Notes under the pieces: model-generated
Databases searched by the model: none
The model's input: the letters and a program-made list of their open reading frames with translations, nothing else
Told to the model about the DNA's origin: nothing
NCBI RefSeq assembly: GCF_050948175.1
Contig: NW_027490181.1
Span: 558,001 to 622,000 of the forward strand
Direction of reading: 5' to 3'
Source: Xylocopa sonorina
Taxonomy: Eukaryota > Arthropoda > Insecta > Hymenoptera > Apidae
Length of the DNA: 64,000 nt
Position numbers and translations under genes: made by a program
In this document: one piece after another, positions 39,901 to 53,728 of the stretch
Layout of the letters: every line of letters starts with the position of its first letter
Numbering within the stretch: position 1 is the stretch's first letter

Positions 39901-42900
39901 GTATACATAACACTTCGCGGTGAATATTATATCTTATCACGAATGCAGAAATGAGATGCGATATCGCGGTTTAAGAAGCATTAGAAATCTATTGTTTCGA
40001 TACGTAGACATCTGGAAACGTTATTTCCTAGCAAGGAAGTGTCGCATTTACATTCATTTGAAGTGTAAACGAGGTATACATGACACTTGGCAAGGAATAT
40101 TATATCTTATCATGAAGCATAGAAATGAGATGCGATATCGCGTTTTGAGAAGCATTAGAATTCTATTGCTACGATACCTAGACATCTGCAAACGCTATTT
40201 CCTAGCAGCGAAGTGCCGCATTTACATTAATTTGAAGTGTAGACGATATGAACATAACACTGCACAATGAATATTATATCTCATCATGAAACATAGGAAT
40301 GAGATGCGATATCGCGATTTAAGAAGCATTAGAATTCTATTGCTTCGATACACAGTCATCTGCAAACGCTAATTCCTAGCAAAGAAGTGTCGCATTTACA
40401 ATCTTTGGAAGTGGATACGAGGTATACATAGCACTGCACATTGAATATTATATCTTATCATGGAACATAGAAATGAGATGCGATATCGCGTTTTAAGAAG
40501 AATTAGAACTCTATTGCTACGATACATAGACATCTGCAAACGCTATTTCCTAGCAAGGAAGTGTCGCATTTACATTCTATTGAAGTGAATACAAAGCATA
40601 CAGGGCACTTCGCAATGAATATTATATCATATCATAAAACATTAAAATGACATGCGAAATTTCGTCTTAAGAAGCATTATAACTCTGTCGCTTCGATACG
40701 TAGACATCTGCCATCGCTATTTCCTATCAAGGAAGTGTCGCATTTACATTCATTTGCAGTGAATACGAGGTATACATGACACTTCGCAATGAATATTATA
40801 ACTTGCCAGGAAACATAGAAATGAGATGCGATATTGCGATTTAAGAAGCACTGGAACACTATAGCTTCGACACGTAGACATCTGCAAAAGCTATTTAATA
40901 GAAAGGAAGAGTCGCACTCACATTCTTTTGAAGTCAATACGAGGTATACATAAATCTCCACAATGAATATTATATCATGTCATGAAATATAGGAAAGAGA
41001 TACGATATCACGATATAAGAAGCATTAGAAAACTATTGCTTCGATACGGAGACATCTGCAAACGCTATTTCCAAGGAAGGAAGTGTCGTATTTACATTCT
41101 TTTGAAGTGAATACGAGGTATACATAACACAACACAATGAATGTTATATCTCATCATGATACATAGAAATGAGATGCAATACCGCGATTTAAAAAGCATT
41201 AGAAGTCTATTGCTTCGATACGTAGACATCTGCAAACGCAACTTCCTAGCTAGGAAGTGTCGCATTTACATTCAATTGAAGTGAATACGAGGTATACATA
41301 ACACTGCACAATGAATATTACATCTTATCATGAAACACAGAAATGAGATGCGATATCGCGATTTAAGAAGCATTACAAATCTATTGCTTCGATACGTAGA
41401 CATCTGCAAACGCAACTTCCTAGCTACGAAGTGTCGCATTTACATTCAATTGAAGTGAATACGTGGTATACATGCCACTTCGCAATGAATATTATATCTT
41501 ATCATGAGACATAGAAATGAGATGCGATATCTCGTTTTAAGAAGCATTAGAAACCTATTGTTTCGATACATATATATCTGCAAACACTACTCCCTATCAA
41601 GGAAGTGTCGCATTTACATTCTTTTGAAGTGATTACGAGGTAAGCATGAGACTTCGCAATGAATATTATATCTTATCATGAAATATAGAAATGTGTTGCT
41701 ATATCTCGTTTTAAGAAGAATTAGAAACCTATTGCTTCGATACGTAGACATCTGCAGACGTTATTTCCTAGCACGGTAGTGTCGCATCTACATTCTTTTG
41801 AGGTAAATACAAGGTATATATGACACTTCGCAATGAATATTATATCTTGTCATGAAACATAGAAATGAGAAGCGAAGTCTCGTTCTAAGAAGCATCAGTA
41901 CCCTATTGTTTCTATACGTAGACATGTGGAAACGCTATTTCCTAGCAAGGAAGTGTCGCATTTACATTCATTTGAAGTGAATGCGAGGTATACATGACAC
42001 TTCGCAATGAATATTATATCTCATCATGACACATAGAAATGAGATGCGATATCGCGTTTTAGGATGAGTTAGAACCCTATTGCTACGATACGTGGACATC
42101 TGCAAACTCTATTTCCTAGCAAGGAAGTGTCGCATTTACATTCTCTTGAAGTGAATACGAGGTTTACATAACACTCTACAATGGATATTATATCTTATCT
42201 CGAAACATAGGAATGAGATGCGATATCGCGATATAAGAAGCATTAGAACTCTAATGCGACGATACGTAGACATCTGCCAACGCTATTTCCTAGCAAGGAA
42301 GTGTCGCATTTACATTCATTTGAAGTGTATGCGAGGTACACATGACACTTCGCAATGAATACTATATCTTGTCATGAGACATAGAAGTGACATGCGATAT
42401 CGAGATTTAAGATGCATTAGAACCCTATTGCTACGATACGTAGACTTCTGCAAACGCTATTTCCTAGCAAGGAATTGTCGCATTTACATTCTTTTGAAGT
42501 GAATACGAGGTATAACTAACACTTCACAATGAATATTATATGTTATCATCAAACATAGAAATGAGATGCGTTATGGCGATTTAAGAAGCATTAGAACTCC
42601 ATTGCTTCAATACGTAGACATCTGCCAGCGCTATTTCCTAGCAAGGAAGTGTCGCATTTACATTCATTTGAAGTGTATGCGAGGTATACAAGACATTTCG
42701 CAATGAATATAACATCTTACCATGAAACATAGAAATGAGATGCAATATCCCGTTTTGAGAAGCATTAGAACTCTAATGCTACGATACGTAGATATCTGCA
42801 AACGCTATTTCCGAGCATGGAAGTGTCGCATTTACATACTTTTGATGTGATACGAGGTATGCATAACACTGCACAATGCATGTTATATCTTATCATGAAG

Positions 42901-43259
42901 CATAGAAATGAGATGCGATATCACGTTTTAAGAAGCATTAGAACTCTATTGCTATGATACGTAGGCATCTGCAAAGGCTTTGTCCTAGCAAGGAAGTGTC
43001 GCATTTACATTCTTTTGAAGTGAATACGAAGTATACATAACAATCCACAATGAATATTATATCTTATCACGAGACATAGGAATGAGGTACGATATCGTGT
43101 TTTAAGATGCATTAGATCTCTATTGCTTCGATACGTAGACATCTGCCAACGCTATTTCCCAGCAAGGAAGTGTCGCATTTACACTCTCTTGAAAGGAATA
43201 CGAGGTATACATGACACTTCGTAATGAATATTATATCTAATCATAAGACATAGAAATGA
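36976..43259 (+). repeat. Diverged monomeric satellite stretch
   Basis: About 36 units with ordinary divergence. It contains a 2-unit duplication near 38 kb and, at about 42,240-42,690, a copy of the block at about 37,717-38,170. It also holds a segment at 40,620-40,900 that matches 19,066-19,340. No gene, transposon or unique insertion is seen. Confidence 0.87.
38025..38720 (+). repeat. 2-unit (348-bp) tandem HOR, two copies
   Basis: From about 38,040 to 38,372 and again to 38,720 the same two unit types alternate. One has GCGTTATGGCG with CTGCCAACG. The other has AGTATTACAGCTTATC, ATGAAACAAAG, CATATGCAAACGCTACTTCC and TTCAATTGAAGTGAGTACGAGG. The copies differ at very few bases (for example GAGGTATACATG against GAGGTGTACATG), which points to recent duplication. 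Confidence 0.85.
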
Positions 43260-43822
43260 GATGCGATATCGCGATTTAAGCAGCAATAGAACTCCATTGC
43301 TTCGATACGTAGACATCTGCAAACGCTATTTCCTAGCAAGGAAGTGTCCATTTACATTGTTTTGAAGTGAATACGAGGTATACATGTCACACCGCAATGA
43401 ATATTGTATCTTACCATGAAACATACTAATGAGATGCGATATCGCGTTTTAAGAAGAATTAGAACTCCATTGCTACGATACATAGACATCTGCAAACGCT
43501 ATTTCCTAGCAAGGAAGTGTCGCATTTTCATTCTTTTGAAGCGAATACGAGGTATACATAACACTGCACAGTGAATATTATATCTTATCATGAAACATAG
43601 AAATAACCTGCGATATAGCGATTTGAGCAGCACTAGAACTCTGTTGCTTCGATACGTAGACATCTGCAGACGCTATTTCCTAGCAAGGAAGTGTAGCATT
43701 TACATTCTTTTGAAGTGAATACGAGGTATACATGACACTTGGCAATTAATATTGTATCTTATCATGAAACATAGAAATGACAATCGATTTCGCGTTTTAA
43801 GAAGAATTAGAACTCTATTGCT

Positions 43823-46776
43823 ACGATACATAGACATCTGCAAACGCTATTTCCTAGCAAGGAAGTGTCGCACTTACATTGTTTTGAAGTGAATACGAGG
43901 TATACATGACACTTGGCAATTAATATTGTATCTTATCATGGAACATAGAAATGAGATGCGATATTGCGTTTTAAGAAGAAGTGGAACTCTATTGCTACGA
44001 TACGTAGACATCTGCAAACGCTATTTCCTAGCAAGGAAGTGTCGCATTTACATTCTTTTGAAGAGAATACGAGGTATACATAACACTGAACAATGAATAT
44101 TATATCTTATCATGAAACATAGAAATGAGATGCGATATCGCGTCCTAAGACGAATTAGAACTCTATTGCTACGATACGTAGACGTCGGCAGGCGCTATTT
44201 CCTAGCAAGGCAGTGTCGCATTTACATTCTTTTGAAGTGTAGACGAGATATACATAACACTGCACAAGAAATATTATATCTTATCATGAAACATAGAAAT
44301 GAGATCCGATATCGCGTTTTAAGAAGAATTAGAACTCTATTGCTCTGATACGTAGATATCTGCAAAAGCTATTTCCTAGCAAGGAAGTGTCGCATTTACA
44401 TTCTTTTGATGTGAATACTAGGTATACATAACACTCCAGAATGAATGTTATACCTTATCATGGAACATAGAAATGAGATGCGATATCGCGATTTAAGAAG
44501 CATTAGAAATCTATTGCTTCGATACGTAGACATCAGCAAAAGCTATTTCCTAACAAGGAATTGTCGCATTTTCATTCTTTTGTAGTGAATACGATGTATA
44601 CATGACACTTCGCATTGAATATCATATCTTATCATGAAACATAGGTATCAGATGCGATATCCCGTTTTAAGAAGCATTAGAACTCTATTGTTTCGATACG
44701 TAGACATGTGGAAACGCTATTTCCTAGGAAGGCATTGTCGCATTTACATTTTTTGACGTGAATACGAGGTATACATGACACTTCGCAATGAATATTATAT
44801 CTTGTCATGAAGCAGAGAAATGAGATGCGGTATCCCGTTTTAAGAAGCAATAGAAATCTATGGCTTCGATACGTAGACATCTTCAAACGCTATTTCCTAA
44901 CAAGGAAGTGTCACATTTACATTCATTTGAAGTGTATGCGAGGTATATGTGACACTTCGCAATGAGTATTATGTCCTATCATGAAACATAGAAATGTTAT
45001 GCGATATCGCGTTTTAAGAGGCATTAGAACTCTATTGCTACGATACGTAGACATCTGCGAACGCTATTTCCTAGCTTGGAAGTGTCGCATTACATTCTTT
45101 TGAAGTGAATACGAGGTATACATGACACTTCGCAATGGATAATATATCTTATCATGAAACATAGATATGAGATGCGACATCTCGTTTTAAGAAGCATTAG
45201 AAATCTATTGCTTCGATAAGTAGACATCTGCAAACGCTACTTCCTAGCAGTGAAGTGTCGCGTTTACATTCTTTTGAAGTGAATACGATGTATTCATGAC
45301 ACTTCGCAATAAATATTATATCTTATCATGAAACATGGAAAGGAGGTGCAATATCTTGTTTTAAGAAGCTTTAGAACTCTATTGCTACGGTGTGTAGACA
45401 TCTGCAAACGCTATATAATAGCAGGGAAGTGTCGAATTTACATTCCTTTGAAGTGAATACGAGGTATACATGACAATTTGCAATGGATACTATCTCTTAT
45501 CATGAAATATAGAAGTGAGAAGCATTATCACGTTTTAATAAGAATTAGAACACTTGCTGCGATACGTAGACATCTGCAAACGCTATTTCCTAGCATGGTA
45601 GTGTCGCATATACATTCTTTTGAAGTGAATACGAGGTACAGATAACAATTCGCAATGAATATTATATCTTATCATGGAACATAGAAATGAGATGCGATAT
45701 TGCGATTTAAGAAGCATTAGAAGTCTATTGCTTCGATACGTAGAATTCTGCAAACGCTATTTCCTCGCACGGAAGTGTCGCATTTACATTCATTTGAAGT
45801 GTAGACGAGATATACATAATACTGCACAATGAATATTATATCTTATCATGAAACATAGAAATGAGATGCGATATCGCGATTTAAGCAGCAATAGAACTCC
45901 ATTGCTTCGATACGTAGACATCTGCAAACGCTATTTCCAAGCAAGGATGTATAGCATGTACATTCTTTTGAAGTGAATACGAGGTATACATGACACTTGG
46001 CAATTAATATTGTGTCTTTACATGAAACATAGAAATGAGATGCGATATCGCGTTTTAAGAGGAATTAGAACTCTATTGTTTCGATACACAGGCATCTGGA
46101 AGCGCTATTTCCTAGCAAGAATGTGGCGCATTTACCTTCTTTTGAAGAGAGTACGAGGTATACATAACACTGCACAATGAATATTATATCTTATCATGAA
46201 ACTTAGAAATGAGGTGCGGTATCCCGTTTTAAGAAACATTGGAACCCTATTGCTTCGATACCTAGACATCTGCAAACGCTATTTCCTAGCACGGAAGAGT
46301 CACATTTACATTCTTCTAAAGCGAATACGATGTATACGTAACACTGCACAATGAATATTATATCTTATCATGAAACATAGAAATGAAATGCGATATCGCG
46401 ATTTAAGAAGCATTAGAACTCCATTGCTTCGATACGGAGACATCTGTAAACGCTATTTCCTAGGAAGGAAGTGTCGCATTTACATTCATTTGTAGCGAAT
46501 ACGAGGTATACATGACACTTCGCAATGAATATTATATCTTGTCATGAGACATAGAAATGAGATGCGATATCTCGTTTTAACAAGCATTAGAGCTCTATTG
46601 CTTCGATACCTGGACATCTGGAAACGCTATTTCCTAGAAAGGAAGTGTCGCATTGACATTCTTTTGAAGTGAATACCAGGAGTACATAATACTCCACAAT
46701 GAATATTATATCTTATCATGAAACATAGAAATGAAATGCGATATGGCGATTTAAGAAGCATTCGATCTCTATTGCT
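43823..46776 (+). repeat. 17-unit HOR copy U1 (complete)
   Basis: It runs from the middle of the unit at 43,764 to the middle of the unit at 46,718. The junction to the next copy lies in a shared CTCTATTGCT, which is followed by ACGATACATAG, as at 43,823, instead of the TTCGATACGTAG expected from copy U3. Length is 2,954 bp: 17 units with a net loss of 4 bp, spread over units at 44,634, 44,981 and 45,502. Diagnostic units include CGTCCTAAGACGAATTAG with GACGTCGGCAGGCG and the unit with ACGGTGTGTAGAC. Confidence 0.85.
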
Positions 46777-48156
46777 ACGATACATAGACATCTGCAAACG
46801 CTATTTCCTAGCAAGGAAGTGTCGCACTTACATTGTTTTGAAGTGAATACGAGGTATACATGACACTTGGCAATTAATATTGTATCTTATCATGGAACAT
46901 AGAAATGAGATGCGATATTGCGTTTTAAGAAGAAGTGGAACTCTATTGCTACGATACGTAGACATCTGCAAACGCTATTTCCTAGCAAGGAAGTGTCGCA
47001 TTTACATTCCTTTGAAGAGAATACGAGGTATACATAACACTGAACAATGAATATTATATCTTATCATGAAACATAGAAATGAGATGCGATATCGCGTCCT
47101 AAGACGAATTAGAACTCTATTGCTACGATACGTAGACGTCGGCAGGCGCTATTTCCTAGCAAGGCAGTGTCGCATTTACATTCTTTTGAAGTGTAGACGA
47201 GATATACATAACACTGCACAAGAAATATTATATCTTATCATGAAACATAGAAATGAGATCCGATATCGCGTTTTAAGAAGAATTAGAACTCTATTGCTCT
47301 GATACGTAGATATCTGCAAAAGCTATTTCCTAGCAAGGAAGTGTCGCATTTACATTCTTTTGATGTGAATACTAGGTATACATAACACTCCAGAATGAAT
47401 GTTATACCTTATCATGGAACATAGAAATGAGATGCGATATCGCGATTTAAGAAGCATTAGAAATCTATTGCTTCGATACGTAGACATCAGCAAAAGCTAT
47501 TTCCTAACAAGGAATTGTCGCATTTTCATTCTTTTGTAGTGAATACGATGTATACATGACACTTCGCATTGAATATCATATCTTATCATGAAACATAGGT
47601 ATCAGATGCGATATCCCGTTTCAAGAAGCATTAGAACTCTATTGTTTCGATACGTAGACATGTGGAAACGCTATTTCCTAGGAAGGCATTGTCGCATTTA
47701 CATTTTTTGAAGTGAATACGAGGTATACATGACACTTCGCAATGAATATTATATCTTGTCATGAAGCAGAGAAATGAGATGCGGTATCCCGTTTTAAGAA
47801 GCAATAGAAATCTATGGCTTCGATACGTAGACATCTTCAAACGCTATTTCCTAACAAGGAAGTGTCACATTTACATTCATTTGAAGTGTATGCGAGGTAT
47901 ATGTGACACTTCGCAATGAGTATTATGTCCTATCATGAAACATAGAAATGTTATGCGATATCGCGTTTTAAGAGGCATTAGAACTCTATTGCTACGATAC
48001 GTAGACATCTGCGAACGCTATTTCCTAGCTTGGAAGTGTCGCATTACATTCTTTTGAAGTGAATACGAGGTATACATGACACTTCGCAATGGATAATATA
48101 TCTTATCATGAAACATAGATATGAGATGCGACATCTCGTTTTAAGAAGCATTAGAA
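46777..48156 (+). repeat. 17-unit HOR copy U2 (broken after about 8 units)
   Basis: It follows copy U1 without a gap and matches 43,823-45,202 almost perfectly. At 48,157 the sequence changes from the expected AGAAATCTATTG to AGAACTTTATTG, and the rest of the copy is missing. The breakpoint lies in the middle of a unit and keeps the 174-bp register, as expected for unequal exchange between homologous units. Confidence 0.85.
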
Positions 48157-49499
48157 CTTTATTGCTTCGATACGTAGACATCTGCATACGCTATTTCCTA
48201 GCAAGGACGTGTCGCATTAACATTCTTTTGGAGTAAATGCGAGGTATACATATCATTGCACAATGAATACTATATCTTATCATGAAACATAGAAATGAGA
48301 TGCGATATCGCGTTTTGGGATGCAATAGAAACCTAATGCTACGATACGCAGAAATCTGCAAACGCTATTTCCTAGCAAGGAAGTGTCGCATTTACATTCA
48401 TTTGAAGTGTATGCGAGGTATACAAAACACTTCGCAATGAATATTATATGTTATCATGAAACATATAAATGAGATGCGATATCTCGTTATTAGAAGCATT
48501 ATAACACGATTGCTACGCTTAGTAGACATCTGCAAACGCTATTTCCTAGCAAGGAAGTGTCGCATTTACATTCATATGAAGTGAATACGAGGAATACATG
48601 AAACTTCGCAATGAATATTATATCTTATCATGAAACATATAAATGTGATGTGATATCGTGTTTTAAGAAGCATTAGAACTCTATTGCTACGATACGTAGA
48701 CATCTGCAAACGCTATTTCCTAGCAAGGAAGTATCGCATTTTCAATCTTTAGAAGTGAATATGGGGTATACATAACACTCCAGAATGAATATTATATCTT
48801 ATCATGAAACATAGAAATGAGATGCGATATGGTGGTTTAGGAAGCATTAGAACACTGTTGCTTCGATACGTAGACATCTGCCATCGCTATATCCTAGCAA
48901 GGAAGTGTCGCATTTACATTAATTTGAAGTGTATGCGAGGTATACAAGAAACTTCGCACTGAACATTACATCTTATCATGATTCATCGAAATGAGATGCG
49001 ATATCGCGTTTTGAGAAGCATTAGTACACAATTGCTACGATACGTAGACATCTGCAAACGCTATTTCCTAGCAAGGAAGTATCGCATATACATACTTTTG
49101 AAGTGAATACGAGGTATACATAACACTCCACAATGAATATTATATCTTTTCATGAATCATATAATTGGGGAGCGATTTCGCATTTTAAGAAGCATTGGAT
49201 ATCTATTGCTTCGATACGTAGACATCTGCAAACGATACTTCCTAGGAAGGAAGTGTCGCATTTACATTCTATTGAAGTGAATACGAAGTACACATAACAC
49301 TCAGCAATGAATATTATATCTTATCATGACACATTGAAATGAGATGCGATATTGCGATTTAAGAAGCATTAGAACACAATTACTCCGATACGGTGACACC
49401 AGCAAACGCTATTTCCTAGCAAGGAAGTGCCGCATTTACATTCTATTGAAGTGAATACGAGGTATACATAACACTACACAATGAATATTATATCTTATC
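48157..49499 (+). repeat. Older satellite segment inside the 17-unit HOR region
   Basis: About 7-8 units that do not belong to the 17-unit HOR but are normal satellite in register. Parts match distant diverged regions: 48,430-48,690 resembles 30,180-30,450, and 48,720-48,980 resembles 18,830-19,080. It therefore looks like a piece of the diverged array between two young HOR copies. Its right end joins a unit resembling 46,196-46,369. Confidence 0.82.
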
Positions 49500-52400
49500 A
49501 TGAAACTTAGAAATGAGATGCGGTATCCCGTTTTAAGAAACATTGGAACCCTATTGCTTCGATACCTAGACATCTGCAAACGCTATTTCCTAGCACGGAA
49601 GAGTCACATTTACATTCTTCTAAAGCGAATACGAGGTATACGTAACACTGCACAATGAATATTATATCTTATCATGAAACATAGAAATGAGATGCGATAT
49701 CACGATTTAAGCAGCAATAGAACTCCATTGCTTCGATACGTAGACATCTGCAAACGCTATTTCCTAGCAAGGAAGTGTCGCATTTACATTGTTTTGAAGT
49801 GAATACGAGGTATACATGTCACACCGCAATGAATATTGTATCTTACCATGAAACATACTAATGAGATGCGATATCGTGTTTTAAGAAGAATTAGAACTCC
49901 ATTGCTACGATACATAGACATCTGCAAACGCTATTTCCTAGCAAGGAAGTGTCGCATTTTCATTCTTTTGAAGCGAATACGAGGTATACATAACACTGCA
50001 CAGTGAATATTATATCTTATCATGAAACATAGAAATAACCTGCGATATAGCGATTTGAGCAGCACTAGAACTCTGTTGCTTCGATACGTAGACATCTGCA
50101 GACGCTATTTCCTAGCAAGGAAGTGTAGCATTTACATTCTTTTGAAGTGAATACGAGGTATACATGACACTTGGCAATTAATATTGTATCTTATCATGAA
50201 ACATAGAAATGAGAATCGATTTCGCGTTTTAAGAAGAATTAGAACTCTATTGCTACGATACATAGACATCTGCAAACGCTATTTCCTAGCAAGGAAGTGT
50301 CGCACTTACATTGTTTTGAAGTGAATACGAGGTATACATGACACTTGGCAATTAATATTGTATCTTATCATGGAACATAGAAATGAGATGCGATATTGCG
50401 TTTTAAGAAGAAGTGGAACTCTATTGCTACGATACGTAGACATCTGCAAACGCTATTTCCTAGCAAGGAAGTGTCGCATTTACATTCTTTTGAAGAGAAT
50501 ACGAGGTATACATAACACTGAACAATGAATATTATATCTTATCATGAAACATAGAAATGAGATGCGATATCGCGTCCTAAGACGAATTAGAACTCTATTG
50601 CTACGATACGTAGACGTCGGCAGGCGCTATTTCCTAGCAAGGCAGTGTCGCATTTACATTCTTTTGAAGTGTAGACGAGATATACATAACACTGCACAAG
50701 AAATATTATATCTTATCATGAAACATAGAAATGAGATCCGATATCGCGTTTTAAGAAGAATTAGAACTCTATTGCTCTGATACGTAGATATCTGCAAAAG
50801 CTATTTCCTAGCAAGGAAGTGTCGCATTTACATTCTTTTGATGTGAATACTAGGTATACATAACACTCCAGAATGAATGTTATACCTTATCATGGAACAT
50901 AGAAATGAGATGCGATATCGCGATTTAAGAAGCATTAGAAATCTATTGCTTCGATACGTAGACATCAGCAAAAGCTATTTCCTAACAAGGAATTGTCGCA
51001 TTTTCATTCTTTTGTAGTGAATACGATGTATACATGACACTTCGCATTGAATATCATATCTTATCATGAAACATAGGTATCAGATGCGATATCCCGTTTT
51101 AAGAAGCATTAGAACTCTATTGTTTCGATACGTAGACATGTGGAAACGCTATTTCCTAGGAAGGCATTGTCGCATTTACATTTTTTGAAGTGAATACGAG
51201 GTATACATGACACTTCGCAATGAATATTATATCTTGTCATGAAGCAGAGAAATGAGATGCGGTATCCCGTTTTAAGAAGCAATAGAAATCTATGGCTTCG
51301 ATACGTAGACATCTTCAAACGCTATTTCCTAACAAGGAAGTGTCACATTTACATTCATTTGAAGTGTATGCGAGGTACATGTGACACTTCGCAATGAGTA
51401 TTATGTCCTATCATGAAACATAGAAATGTTATGCGATATCGCGTTTTAAGAGGCATTAGAACTCTATTGCTACGATACGTAGACATCTGCGAACGCTATT
51501 TCCTAGCTTGGAAGTGTCGCATTACATTCTTTTGAAGTGAATACGAGGTATACATGACACTTCGCAATGGATAATATATCTTATCATGAAACATAGATAT
51601 GAGATGCGACATCTCGTTTTAAGAAGCATTAGAAATCTATTGCTTCGATAAGTAGACATCTGCAAACGCTACTTCCTAGCAGTGAAGTGTCGCGTTTACA
51701 TTCTTTTGAAGTGAATACGATGTATTCATGACACTTCGCAATAAATATTATATCTTATCATGAAACATGGAAAGGAGGTGCAATATCTTGTTTTAAGAAG
51801 CTTTAGAACTCTATTGCTACGGTGTGTAGACATCTGCAAACGCTATATAATAGCAGGGAAGTGTCGAATTTACATTCCTTTGAAGTGAATACGAGGTATA
51901 CATGACAATTTGCAATGGATACTATCTCTTATCATGAAATATAGAAGTGAGAAGCATTATCACGTTTTAATAAGAATTAGAACACTTGCTGCGATACGTA
52001 GACATCTGCAAACGCTATTTCCTAGCATGGTAGTGTCGCATATACATTCTTTTGAAGTGAATACGAGGTACAGATAACAATTCGCAATGAATATTATATC
52101 TTATCATGGAACATAGAAATGAGATGCGATATTGCGATTTAAGAAGCATTAGAAGTCTATTGCTTCGATACGTAGAATTCTGCAAACGCTATTTCCTCGC
52201 ACGGAAGTGTCGCATTTACATTCATTTGAAGTGTAGACGAGATATACATAATACTGCACAATGAATATTATATCTTATCATGAAACATAGAAATGAGATG
52301 CGATATCGCGATTTAAGCAGCAATAGAACTCCATTGCTTCGATACGTAGACATCTGCAAACGCTATTTCCAAGCAAGGATGTATAGCATGTACATTCTTT

Positions 52401-53208
52401 TGAAGTGAATACGAGGTATACATGACACTTGGCAATTAATATTGTGTCTTTACATGAAACATAGAAATGAGATGCGATATCGCGTTTTAAGAGGAATTAG
52501 AACTCTATTGTTTCGATACACAGGCATCTGGAAGCGCTATTTCCTAGCAAGAATGTGGCGCATTTACCTTCTTTTGAAGAGAGTACGAGGTATACATAAC
52601 ACTGCACAATGAATATTATATCTTATCATGAAACTTAGAAATGAGGTGCGGTATCCCGTTTTAAGAAACATTGGAACCCTATTGCTTCGATACCTAGACA
52701 TCTGCAAACGCTATTTCCTAGCACGGAAGAGTCACATTTACATTCTTCTAAAGCGAATACGATGTATACGTAACACTGCACAATGAATATTATATCTTAT
52801 CATGAAACATAGAAATGAAATGCGATATCGCGATTTAAGAAGCATTAGAACTCCATTGCTTCGATACGGAGACATCTGTAAACGCTATTTCCTAGGAAGG
52901 AAGTGTCGCATTTACATTCATTTGTAGCGAATACGAGGTATACATGACACTTCGCAATGAATATTATATCTTGTCATGAGACATAGAAATGAGATGCGAT
53001 ATCTCGTTTTAACAAGCATTAGAGCTCTATTGCTTCGATACCTGGACATCTGGAAACGCTATTTCCTAGAAAGGAAGTGTCGCATTGACATTCTTTTGAA
53101 GTGAATACCAGGAGTACATAATACTCCACAATGAATATTATATCTTATCATGAAACATAGAAATGAAATGCGATATGGCGATTTAAGAAGCATTCGATCT
53201 CTATTGCT
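49500..53208 (+). repeat. 17-unit HOR copy U3 with upstream flank
   Basis: The unit at 49,500-49,673 resembles 46,196-46,369. From about 49,690 the sequence follows 43,260 onward at a shift of 6,432 bp, through 50,255 (start of the unit equivalent to U1) to 53,208. The shared flank of about 560 bp before U1 and U3 shows that the amplified unit was longer than the 2,954-bp period. After 53,208 copy U3 continues into TTCGATACGTAG, probably the unrearranged state. Confidence 0.85.
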
Positions 53209-53433
53209 TCGATACGTAGACATCTGCCAACGCTATTTCCTAGCAAGGAAGTGTCGCGTTTACATTCATTTGAAGTGTATGCGAGGTATACAAGACACTT
53301 CGCAATGAATATTATATCTTATCATGAAACATAGAAATGAGATGCGATACCGCGATTTAAGAAGCATTAGGGCTCCAATGCTACGATACGTAGACATCTG
53401 CAAACGATATTTCCTAGCAAGTAAGTGTCGCAT

Positions 53434-53728
53434 TTACATTCTTTTGAAGAGAATACGAGGTATACATAACACTGAACAATGAATATTATATCTTATCATG
53501 AAACATAGAAATGAGATGCGATATCGCGTCCTAAGACGAATTAGAACTCTATTGCTACGATACGTAGACGTCGGCAGGCGCTATTTCCTAGCAAGGCAGT
53601 GTCGCATTTACATTCTTTTGAAGTGTAGACGAGATATACATAACACTGCACAAGAAATATTATATCTTATCATGAAACATAGAAATGAGATCCGATATCG
53701 CGTTTTAAGAAGAATTAGAACTCTATTA
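53434..53728 (+). repeat. 17-unit HOR remnant U4
   Basis: A short piece equivalent to about 50,480-50,774 (shift 2,954 bp). It contains the CGTCCTAAGACGAATTAG unit with GACGTCGGCAGGCG and the ACAAGAAATATT variant. It enters from an unrelated unit (GATACCGCG, GGGCTCCAATG) somewhere between 53,432 and 53,451, and leaves after AACTCTATT at about 53,727. Confidence 0.85.

Larger units (their letters stand above)
43260..53728 (+). repeat. Region of 17-unit HOR (2,954-bp period), complete and broken copies
   Basis: Segments with the same unit order recur at shifts of 2,954, 3,478 and 2,954 bp. Copy U1 is complete, U2 is cut short at about 48,156, a stretch of older satellite follows, then U3 is complete and U4 is a short remnant. 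Identity between copies is almost perfect: I noted only about five differences by eye, such as 44,668 (T, but C at 47,622), 44,757 (C, but A in the other copies) and 51,378 (C, but T at 44,946). This and the 7-unit block are the most homogenised parts of the window. Confidence 0.9.

Noticed and set aside
44112..44348. 78-codon ORF repeated at 47,066, 50,544 and 53,498
   Set aside because: Identity follows from the recent 17-unit HOR duplication, not from protein conservation. The sequence is the ordinary satellite frame.
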